Assembly: GCA_022414725.1 (NCBI GenBank)
Contig: CM039463.1
Span: 90,995,888 to 91,059,887 of the forward strand
DNA length: 64,000 bases
Reading direction: 5' to 3'
From: Microglena sp. YARC
Lineage: Eukaryota > Chlorophyta > Chlorophyceae > Chlamydomonadales > Chlamydomonadaceae
Shown here: positions 1 through 11,110 of the stretch, piece by piece
Layout of the letters: each line of letters begins with the position of its first letter
How positions within the stretch are numbered: position 1 is the stretch's first letter
Made by a program: the position numbers and the translations under genes
Notes under the pieces: generated by a model
Database searches by the model: none
Told to the model about the DNA's origin: nothing
What the model saw: the letters and a program-made list of their open reading frames with translations, nothing else

Positions 1-920
1 ACACAGGACGGTACCTGGGTTAAGCCATTCATCATATCACACACATCACACCACTCCCAACACACCACACACACGCACAGGACGGTAGCTGGGTCAAGCC
101 GTACATTCGGTACACACACGGTACACACAAACAAAACACAAAGATTCACACATGCACAAACACACAGGACGGTACCTGGTTTAAGCCATTCATTATATAT
201 CACACACATCACACCACTCCCAACACACCACACACACGCACAGGACGGTAGCTGGGTTAAGCCATACATTCGGTACACACACGGTACACACAAACAAAAC
301 ACAAAGATTAAAACATGCACAAACACACAGGACGGTACCTGGGTTAAGCCATTCATCATATCACACACATCACACCACTCCCAACACACCACACACACAC
401 GCACAGGACGGTAGCTGGGTTAAGCCATACATTCGGTACACACACGGTACACACAAACAAAACACAAAGATTAAAACATGCACAAACACACAGGACGGTA
501 CCTGGTTTAAGCCATTCATCATATCACACACATCACACCATGCCCAACACACCACACACACGCACAGGACGGTAGCTGGGTCAAGCCGTACATTCGGTAC
601 ACACACAGTACACACAAACAAAACACAAAGATTCACACATGCACAAACACACAGGACGGTACCTGGTTTAAGCCATTCATTATATATCACACACATCACA
701 CCACGCCCAACACACCACACACACGCACAGGACGGTAGCTGGGTTAAGCCATACATTCGGTACACACACGGTACACGCAAACAAAACACAAAGATTAAAA
801 CATGCACAAACACACAGGACAGTACCTGGGTTAAGCCATTCATCATATCACACACATCACACCATGCCCAACACACCACACACACGCACAGGACGGTAGC
901 TGGGTCAAGCCGTACATTCG
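1..920. repeat. 162-bp tandem satellite, about 5.6 copies
   Basis: The phrase ACAGGACGGTACCTGG recurs near 3, 164, 327, 490, 651 and 814, a spacing of 161-163 bp. Each unit also holds a second, diverged half-phrase (ACAGGACGGTAGCTGG) and CA-rich filler. Units alternate between small variants (GATTCACAC or GATTAAAAC), which suggests a two-unit higher order. The array runs to the left window edge and stops abruptly near 920, where exon-like sequence starts. Open frames across it are by-products of the repeat. Confidence 0.9.
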
Positions 921-930
921 AATGGCTGTA

Positions 931-1162
931 GCGCAAGCTGGACTTGAGAGGTATGGAGAGGCCTCAGCAGCAGTGGAGATGGGTATCCGCATTAACTCAT
1001 CTTGTGTCAATACAGCCGGTGCTGTTACCCTCTTTACTGAGCTGAGGGCGCTGCAAGAGGATGTAGACGTGGCCATGAGGGTTGCCGGGGCAATGAAACG
1101 GCGGAGGATGGAGGCAAAGGCTGCAGAGGGGCCAATAGCGAAGGCGATTGCTAAGTTGGAAG
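931..1162 (+). CDS. TPR-like exon, possible upstream exon of the CobW gene
   Basis: An open stretch follows a possible acceptor (GGCTGTAG) and ends at AAG/GTAGGA. The start of the peptide (AQAGLERYGEASAAVEMG, then IRIN) has the spacing of the second half of a tetratricopeptide repeat: small residue, L-x-R-Y-x-E-A, then A and G-x-x-I. A basic, alanine-rich helix follows. It ends in phase 1. The Walker A exon of the CobW gene, if it starts at 2397, needs phase 1, so the two could join as ...[13 protein letters not shown] one-in-three chance match of phase is weak proof. The exon's 3' part is duplicated at 1301-1378, the same habit seen beside the CobW exons. It could instead be the relic of another gene. 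Confidence 0.4.
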
Positions 1163-1229
1163 GTAGGAGACGAGGAGGGGGGCATAGCATAGGCGATACC
1201 AAAGACGGAAGGTAGGAGGGGCTGATAGA

Positions 1230-1378
1230 ACATATATACATACATACATACATACATACATACATACATACATACATACATGCATGTACTCATAACTCGG
1301 CCGGGGCAATCAAATGGCGGAGGGTGGAGGCAAAGGCTGCGGAGGGACCAATACTGAAGGCGATTGCTAAGTTGGAAG
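1230..1378 (+). repeat. (ATAC)n tract and degenerate copy of the 931-1162 exon end
   Basis: An ATAC microsatellite at about 1230-1280 is followed by a second copy of the exon's last 78 bases (1301-1378). The copy has several substitutions, including a gained in-frame stop context, and a donor-like AAG/GTGGGC at its end. Confidence 0.75.
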
Positions 1379-1382
1379 GTGG

Positions 1383-1552
1383 GCTCGTCATCCGAACCTG
1401 ACACGGGCATCTTGAAGCTGACGCAATCAGAATTCCACAACTGCTGAAATAGCTCGGTGTAGCCCCGTGGCTGACCCAGGGATCTGCTTATCAGCTGCTC
1501 AGAAAAGCCAAAAAGAAAAGCCCTGTCTGTGACTGTCCTATTCTGCACGTCC
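1383..1552 (+). repeat. Dispersed repeat R3
   Basis: A non-coding unit with the order TTGAAGCTGA..CAATCAGA, GTGGCTGACCCAGGGA, AGCTGCT and AAAAGCC. Related copies lie at 5215-5480 (two in tandem), 28870-29034 and 42545-42735. No terminal inverted repeat or ORF is visible, so its class is unknown. Confidence 0.55.
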
Positions 1553-2362
1553 TAGGACACAAAAACACACACACTTCCCCCCCTCCCCCCCCACTGCACA
1601 CACACCACCACCACACACACACACCGCCCCGCCCCAAAATGTCCTTACATCCTATAACCACCCCATTCTGAACGTCCTAGGACACGAATACGCACACACA
1701 CACATCCCTCTCCCCGCCCCCATCCTCCCCCCCCCCCAAGCCCCCACCCCACACACCCACACACACACACACACACATCCCTCTCCCCCACCACCACACA
1801 CACGCACACCACGTCCCACCCCAAAATGCCCTTACATCCTATAACCACCCTGTTCAGTAGGTACACCTAAAAGGAACATGCCCATCACAGCACTCCCCAG
1901 TTTCTTGGGCGCTGGTAAGACCACACTGCTGCAGCACCTCCTCTCCCCCACCACCACCACACACACACACACACCACGTCCCTCCCCAAAATGCCCTTAC
2001 ATCCTATAACCACCCTGTTCAGTAGGTACACCTAAAGGGAACGTGCCCATCACAGCACTCCCCGGTTTCTTGGGCGCTGGTAAGACCACACTGCTGCAGC
2101 ACCTCCTCTCCCCCACTACCACCACACACACGCACACCACATCCCTCCCCAGAATGCCCTTACATCCTATAACCACCATATTCTGTACGTCCTTGGACAA
2201 AAATACGCACACACACGCACTCACACATCCCTCTCCCCGCCCCCTCCCCCCCCCAAACAAAAATACGCACCCACACACACACACATACATACACACACAC
2301 ACAAACACACATTCCTCTCCCCCACACACCCCTACCCCACACACACCACGTCCCACCCCAAA
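1553..2362 (+). repeat. CA-rich array with two decayed copies of the CobW Walker A exon
   Basis: Copies of the 5' half of the Walker A exon lie at 1861-1950 and 2025-2114. Both still encode [14 protein letters not shown] and are preceded by the same intron end (CATCCTATAACCACCC). Both have a stop just upstream in frame (TACACCTAA) and run into CA-rich sequence instead of the rest of the exon. Spacing between the two copies is 164 bp. Confidence 0.85.
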
Positions 2363-2396
2363 ATGCCCTTACATCCTATAACCACCCTTTTTGTAG

Positions 2397-2766
2397 GTAC
2401 ACCCAAAAGGAACGTGCCCATCACTGTGCTTTCGGGTTTCTTGGGTGCTGGTAAGACCACTCTGCTGAAGCACCTCCTCTCCTCCCAGCACGGCCTTCGC
2501 ATCGGCGTCATTGTCAACGACATGGCTGCTATAAATATTGACGCGCAGCTTATAAGGCAGACCACAGGTGGGTGTTGGTGGTTGGCCCCAGTGCAAGCAA
2601 ACAGGCTGGCCCCCTCATCCCCACGGCCTGTCACAAGGCGTACTATTTATTTATTTATGTATTTATATATTTATTTATTTACCACTGGTGTGTATTGGTA
2701 GTTGGCCCCAATGCAAGCAAACGGGCTGGCCCCCCCATCCTCACAGCCTGTCACAAGGCGTACTAT

Positions 2767-2817
<51 letters not shown>

Positions 2818-2911
2818 TGTACCACTGGTGTGTATTGGTAGTTGGCCCCAGTGCAAGCAAACGGGCTGGCCCCCCCATCCTCACAGCCTGTCACAAGGCG
2901 TACTATTTATT

Positions 2912-2974
<63 letters not shown>

Positions 2975-3084
2975 CCACTGGTGCGTATTGGTAGTTGGCC
3001 CCAGTGCAAGCAAACGGGCTGCCCCCCCCCATCCTCACAGCCTGTCACAAGGCGTACTATTTATTTATTTATTCATTTATTTGT

Positions 3085-3131
<47 letters not shown>

Positions 3132-3253
3132 CCACTGGTGTGTATTGGTATTTGGCCCCAGTGCAAGCAAACGGGCTGCCCCCCCCCCCCCATCCTCACA
3201 GCCTGTCACAAGGCGTACTATTTATTTATTTATTTATTTATTTATTTATTCAT

Positions 3254-3292
<39 letters not shown>

Positions 3293-6200
3293 TTTCTTTA
3301 TTTACCACTGGTGTGTATTGGTATTTGGCCCCAGTGCAAGCAAACGGGCTGGCCCCCCATCCTTACGGCCTGTCACAAGGCGTACTATTTATTTATTTAT
3401 TCATTTGTTTATTTACCACTGGTGTGTATTGGTAGTTGGCCCCGGTGCAAGCAAACGGGCTGGCCCCCTCAACCACACGCCTCGTAACAAGGCGTACTAT
3501 TTATATATTTATTCATATTTATTTGTTTATTAAACCAGATTAAACAATTAAAGTATTGTTTAACAATTTGTTTAATCATTTGTTGATTAAACAAATATAT
3601 CTGTGTTTATCAAAGCACGCCATGCTTCTGCAGACGAGGGGGGGCAGAGACCCAAGAGATCCAGGTACAATGTCCGGGGCTCACCAAAGGATGCATCTGC
3701 TGCAAACACACCTTAGACCTGCTCATGGTGCTTATTTGGCTACCCCTGGTCCGTTTCAACATACACACACAAGTGTCAACAAAGCACACAATGCTCATGC
3801 AGACAAGGAGAGCAGAGACCCAGGAGATCCAAGTACAATGTCCGGGGCTCACCAATGGATGCATCTGCTGCAAACACACCTTATACCTGCTCATGGTGCT
3901 TATTTGGCTACCCCTGGTCCGTATCAACATACGTCCACAGCTGTTAACTTAGCACGCAATGCTCATGCAGACAAGGAGAGCAGAGACCCAAGAGATCCAG
4001 GCCCAGATCCAATGTCCTGGGTAACAAGCAGGCATGTGGTAGAGCTCACCTATGGATGCATCTGCTGCACACACACTGTAGACCTGCGCATGGTGCCTAA
4101 TGGGCTACCCCTGGACTATATCAACATACACACACAGCTGTTAACAAAGCATAAACACGCAATGCTTACCAATGGATGTATCGTCCATAAACACACCAGA
4201 GACCTGCTCATGGTGCGTACTTGGCTACACCTGGACTGTATCAATATACACACACAGCTGTCAACAAAGCACGAAATGCTCATGCAGACAAGGAGAGCAG
4301 AGACCCAAAGGATCCAGATCCAATGTCCGGGGCATCAAGCAGGCATGTGGTGGAGCTCACCTATGGATGCATCTGCTGCACACACACTGTAGACCTGCTC
4401 ATGGTGCCTAATGGGCTACCCCCGGACGATATCAACATACACACACAGCTGTTAACAAAGCACGCAATGATTACCAATGGATGTATCGTCTATAAACACA
4501 CCAGAGACCTGCCCATGGTGCCTAATTGGCTACACCTGGACTGTATCAACATACGCACACAGCTGTGAATAAAGCACGCAATGCTCATGCAGACAAGGAG
4601 AGCAGAGACCCAAGGGATCCAGATCCAATGTCCGGGGCATCAAGCAGGGATGTGGTGGAGCTCACCAATGGATGCATCTGCTGCACACTCAAAGGAGACC
4701 TGCTCATGGTACGACATACAGAATTGAGAAAGATGTGAATAAGATGCAGGGGCTGTGCTTATCCAATTAATTTGTTTATTTTGTTGGGAGGGTGCTTGGT
4801 TGGGTGGTTGATTGACTGATTGGTTGATTGATTGATTGATTGATTGATTGATGAATTGATTGATTGATTGATTGATGAATTGATTGATTCCTTGCTTGAT
4901 TCCTTGCTTGCTTGCTTGCTTGCTCAATCGACTGCATCCATGTGCTAAGGTACTTGCCAGTGTTTTGTATTTCAAGTTCCTGCAGGTCAGCTGGCGTCGC
5001 AAAAGCTGCGACGCAAGCCTGATTCCATGATGCGTCGCACCTGTCATATAGTGCTAAGCGCCGCTTCTTTTCAGGGGGTGGGGGGGCGTAGGGCAAGTGG
5101 GCATACTACTTGAAAGTGTTGAAAGCAAGGCGAACTGATCATAGCTATAGTTCTTTTCATGTACAAGCAACAGCTTCTAGGGAGCTCCCCTGACTGGTTA
5201 TTTAGTCAAACCAAACGTAACCTAGCGTTCCTTGAAGCTGAGACAATCAGATTTCCTGTTTCGTTGACATCTTGGGGCTTAGCCCAGTGGCTGGCTCAGG
5301 GAGCTGACTAGAAGCTGCTGCTCGTAGCTGAAAAGGAAAGCTATGATTTAACCTAGTGTTCTTTGAAGCAGTGTGACACTATCAGCTGTCCATAATATTT
5401 GAGTTTGGCTCAGTGGCTGAGTCAGGGAGCTGCCTAGAAGCTGCCTATAAAAGCCGAAAATAAATGCCCTGGTTCTGAATCAGTGTTTGTTTTTTCCCAT
5501 TTGCCCTAAACTTGCACACCTGAGTGTCGCACAAAACCGGTCGCATCAAGATCCGGTCGCACAAAACCGGTTGCACAAAAAACCACTGGTACTGATTATG
5601 TGTTCCTGCTACCTTGAGCAGGAGGTGGCTTCTCTTCTGGCCGGAGAAGAGGGCGACAAAAGTGTTACTCGCCCACTTGACTACATCCTCATTGAGTCTA
5701 CTGGCGTGGGTGAGCCCCTTCCTGTTGCAGCGGCGTTCAGCATGCAGGATGAGCTTGGGCGGAGTCTCCAGGTAAGGCATGGACACGGCACTCAGGAGTT
5801 AGATGCATGCCAGACTACGCCTGCACATCACATCACACAAGACAACACAACATCAAACAGCATTCTCATTGAGTCTACTGGTGTATGTGAGCCCCGTCCT
5901 GTTGCAGCAGCATTCAGCATGCAAGATGAACTTGGACAGAGTCTCCAGGTAAAGCATGGACACGGCACTCAGAATTCAGATGCTTGCCAGAATACGCCTG
6001 CACATCACATCATATTACATCACATCACATCACACAAGGCAACACAGCATCAAACAGCATTCGCATTGAGTCTACTGGTGTGGGTGAGCCCCTACCCAGA
6101 GGAGCGGCGTTCAGCATGCAGGATGAGCTTGGGCGGAGTCCCCAGGTGGAGCAAGGACACGGCACTCAGTATTTGGATGCATGCCAGTCTACGCCTGCTC

Positions 6201-7098
6201 CTCACATCACATCACATCACACAAGATAACTCAACATCAAACAGCATTCGCATTGAGTCTACTGGTGTGGGTTAGCCCCATCCCGTTGCAGCAGCATTCA
6301 GCATGCAGGATGAGCTTGGGCGGAGTGTCCAGGTGAAGCAAGGACTCTGATACTCTGATACTTCAGATGGCACTCTGATACTTCAGCTGGCACTCTGATA
6401 CTTCAGATGGCACTCTGATACTTCAGATGGCACTCTGATACTTCAGATGGCACTCTGATACTTCAGATGGCACTCTAATACTTCAGATACTTCCCACACT
6501 GATACTTCAGATACTGGCACTCTGGTACTTTTTACTTTTACTTTTACTTTTACTTCAGATACTGGTACTCTGATACTTTATTTTTACTTTTACTTCAGAT
6601 ACTGGCACTCTGATACTTCAGATACTTCCCACACTTCACCTGCATCCCACTCAGTGCAACACAGCACAACATCACACAACACAACGCAAGACCGCACAAC
6701 ATCACACAGCACAACGCAACGCAACACCGCACAACACAACACAGCACAAGATGACACAACGCAGCACAACATCACACCAGACAACACAAAACAAACCGCA
6801 CAATAAAACAAAGTACAAAACATGACTCAACAAAACATCACACAACACAACATCACACAGCATTGCACAACATAATATAACATATCACACTACACAGCAC
6901 AACACAACATCACAGAATAATAATAAAAAAATGCACAACACTATATCGCACAGCCCAACACAACACAGCAAAGCATCACAGCACAACACAGGAAAACATC
7001 ACAACACAACACAACGCATGTAGGGCTACGTCATGGTTGACACCATGGTGACTGTGTGGATGCGGTGGTGGTGTGTGTGTGTGGTGGTGTGTGTGTGT

Positions 7099-7136
<38 letters not shown>

Positions 7137-7393
7137 AACCACCAAACAACTCGCCTGCAGAAGCTTAATGATGTCTTCCATGGCCTCATGTAGGGCTACG
7201 TCACGGTGGACACCATGGTGACTGTGGTGGATGCTTCAACCTTCCAGGCTGAGTACAACTGTGCCCTGATGCCCTCTCAGCGGGGTGACCCTGGTAGTGT
7301 TGATGCTGACGATGACGTCAAGCCTTTGGGGGAGCTGTTGGCTGAGCAGGTAGGAAGTGTACACGCAAGTGTGATTATGTATGTATGTATGTA

Positions 7394-7429
<36 letters not shown>

Positions 7430-10192
7430 TGTATGTATGTATATATGTATGTTACACTCCAGGGGTAGGCCAAATAGGGTAAAGGGACTTGCCCAACCGT
7501 ATAGGACTTGCCCAACTGTATGTGTGGATGTGAACATGTTTGTCTGGAGTGTAGTGTTCATGTGTACACGGTTGTGATTATGTGTACGTGGATGTGAACA
7601 TGTTTGTCTGGAGTGTAGTGTCCATGTGCACGTTGATGTCGTTACGTTTGTCTGGTTTGTAGTGTTCATGTGTATGCGGGTGTGATTGTGTGGATTCATG
7701 GATGTGCAACTCATCATCTGGATGTGCAACTCATCATCTGTCTTTTTGCATGCGAGATTGAGTTTGAGATTGAGATTTTGCCAGGTTGTAATTGAGATTT
7801 TCTGCATCTCATCATCTATCTTTCTGCGTGCCAGATTGCCGGATCAAACGATATCATATGATGGCATGATATCACATTGCCGTTCCCTACATATGCAACT
7901 CATAATCTGTCTTTCTGCACACCAGATTGAGTTTGCCAACGTCGTCATCCTAAACAAGTGCGACTTACTACCTAGTAGCAGCACCAAATCCGAGCTTACT
8001 GCAGATGCCCAGCCTGTTAGCGAGACCAAGCCAGGTTGTACTGCAGACGTACTGCCTAGTAGCAGCATCGCAGATGGCTGTAATGCAGACGTCCTGCCTA
8101 GTAGCGGCGCCAAAGCTGACTGGGACTTCTCTTCCATGGGCGAAGCTGTGGCGGCTGTGAAAGCCCTAAACCCCGACGCGAAAGTGGTAGGGGCGGTGCG
8201 GTGCGAGGTGGCCCCAAAAGAGATGATGGGGACCGGACTGTTTCATTTGGAGAAAGCTGAGCTGAGCGCTAAGTGGAAGCAGGAAGTGGCTGAAAGTTGG
8301 GACATGAAGGGCGGTGGAAGTGGGGGGGACCCCTATGCGTCAGACATGCAGGGGGGGGTACCTGGAGGTGCGGTGCATGCGGCAGACAATCTGGAAGGTG
8401 GACCTGGGGGTGCGGCAGATCTTGACGACACCCTTAAGCAAGGTAGTAGAGAGAACACAAGCTTGGAAGCAATCGCACACGTACCCGAGACCGGACTGGG
8501 TGACTACGACAAGCAAGGCAGTAGAAAGCGCGCACATGTGCCTGAGACCGAACTGTATGACATCCATAGTTTCACGTTCGTCGCCCGCCGACCATTCCAC
8601 CCCCTGCGCCTCCACGCCCTTCTTCATCCTCAGCCCAACAGCCTTGCAACACATGGGCTGCCGTCTTCTGATCAGCTGCCACCTATATGCAGACACAGTA
8701 AAGCAGCTTCTGAGCAGCTGCCACCTCCAGGCAGAGACAGCGAAGCAGCTTCTGAGCAGTTTCCACCTCCAGGCAGAGACAGTGTAACAGCTTCTGAGCA
8801 GCTGCTTTCATTGAGCAGAGACAGTAAAGCAGCTTCTGAGCAGCGGCCATCATCAAGCAGAGGCAGTGAGGCAGCTTCTGAGCAGCTGCCTTCACCAAGC
8901 AGCCTCAGGGTAGAGGTCTACAGCCAGCTCCCACCTCAGCTTCTACGAAGCAAGGGCTTTTTCTGGATAGCTGGGCTACCCGACGTTGTGTTGGAGTGGT
9001 CTACAACGGGTGCAAGGTGCCAACACTTCCAAGTGTATGGGTGAGTGTTTTCTGAGGTGGTGTTGGTGGGGTAGTGGCTGGCGTGGGGTGGTTGGTGAGG
9101 TGGGGTTTCTGGTGTGCCCAACGTCATTTTGGAGTAGGCTACAACAGGTGCAAGTTGACAACACTTCCAAGTATATGGGTGAGTGTTTTCTGGGGTGGGG
9201 GGGTAGTGTGTGTGTGGGGGGGGGGGGGTATGGCGTTGCTGGTTATTCAGTGGCATGTTGGAGTGGACCACAACAGCTTTAAGGTGCCAACACTTCCAAG
9301 TGTATGGGTGAGAGTTGTGTGAGGTGGTGGTGTGTGTGGGGGGGGAGGGGGGGGGGGGGGGGGGGGCTGGTTATTCAATGGCATGTTGGAGTGTTCTACA
9401 ACCATGTTGGAGTGTTCTAAAATAGCGTTAAGGTGCCAACACTTCCAAGTGTATGGGTGAGTGTTGTGTGAGGTGGGTGTGTGTGTGTGGGGGGGGGGGG
9501 GGGGGGGGTATGGCGTTGCTGGTGATTTAATGGCATGTTGGAGTGGACCACAACAGCGTTAAGGTGCCAACACTTCCAAGTGTATGGGTTAGACTTGTGT
9601 GAGGTGGTGGGGTGTGTGTGTGGGGTGGGGGGGTGGGGGTGGGGGGCTGGTTATTCAATGGCATGTTGGAGTGTTCTACAACCATGTTGGAGTGTTCTAA
9701 AATAGCGTTAAGGTGCCAACACTTCCAAGTGTATGGGTGAGAGTTGTGTGAGGTGGGGGGGGTAGGGTGCGTGTGTGTGTGGGGGGGGGGGGGGTATGGT
9801 GTTGCTGGTGATTCAATGGCATGTTGGAGTGGACCACAACAGCGTTAAGGTGCCAACACTTCCAAGTGTATGGGTGAGTGTTGTGTGAGGTGGTGGGGTG
9901 TGTGTGTGTGTGGTGTGTGTGTGTGGGGGGGGGTATGGTGTTGCTGGTCATTCAAATGGCATGTTGGAGTGGACACAACAGCGTTAAGGTGCCAACACTT
10001 CCAAGCGTATGGGTGAGTGTTGTGTGAGGTGGTGGGTGTGTGGGGGAGTAGTGTGGGTGGTGGTGGGGGGGTATAGTGTTGCTGGTCATTCAATGGCATG
10101 TTGGAGTGGACCACAACAGCGTTAAGGTGCCAACACTTCCAAGCGTATGGGTGAGTGTTGTGTGAGGTGGTGGGGTGGGGGGGGAGTAGTGT

Positions 10193-10238
<46 letters not shown>

Positions 10239-11079
10239 ATGGCGTTGCTGGTCATTCAATGGCATGTTGGAGTGACCACAACAGCGTTAAGGTGCCAACA
10301 CTTCCAAGCGTATGGGTGAGTGTTGTGTGAGGTGGTGATGTGTGTGTGTGTGGGGGGGGGGGGGGGGGGGGGTATGGTGTTGCTGGTGATTTAATGGCAT
10401 GTTGGAGTGGACCACAAACAGCGTTAAGGTGCCAACACTTCCAAGCGTATGGGTGAGTGTTGTGTGAGGTGGTGGGTGTGTGGGGGAGTAGTGTGTGTGG
10501 GGGGAGGGGGGGGGGGGGGGGGGGGGGGGTATGGTGTTGCTGGTCATTCAATGGCATGTTGGAGTGGACCACAACAGCGTTAAGGTGCCAACACTTCCAA
10601 GCGTATGGGTGAGTGTTGTGTGAGGTGGTGATGTGTGTGTGTGTGGGGGGGGGGGGGGGGGGGGGGGTATGGTGTTGCTGGTGATTTAATCGGCATGTTG
10701 GAGTGGACCACAACAGCGTTAAGGTGCCAACACTTCCAAGCGTATGGGTGAGTGTTGTGTGAGGTGGTGATGTGTGTGTGTGAGGGAGTAGTGTGTGTGT
10801 GTGGGAGGGGAGGGGGGGGGGGGGGTATGGTGTTGCTGGTCATTCAATGGCATGTTGGAGTGGACCACAACAGCGTTAAGGTGCCAACACTTCCAAGCGT
10901 ATGGGTGAGTGTTGTGTGAGTTGGTGTGTGGGGGGGAGTAGTGTGTGTGTGGGGGGGGGGGGGGGGGGGGGGGGGGGGGAATTGGTGTTGCTGTCATTCA
11001 ATGCATGTTGGAGTGGACCACAACAGCGTTAACTGCCAACACTTCCAAGCGTATGGGTGAGTGTTGTGTGAGTGGTGAT

Positions 11080-11110
<31 letters not shown>

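Noticed and set aside
2568..3533. Long plus-strand ORFs of up to 321 codons rich in [12 protein letters not shown]
   Set aside because: They are read through (TTTA)n tracts of intron repeats; all frames are open for the same reason and the units lie between CobW exons.
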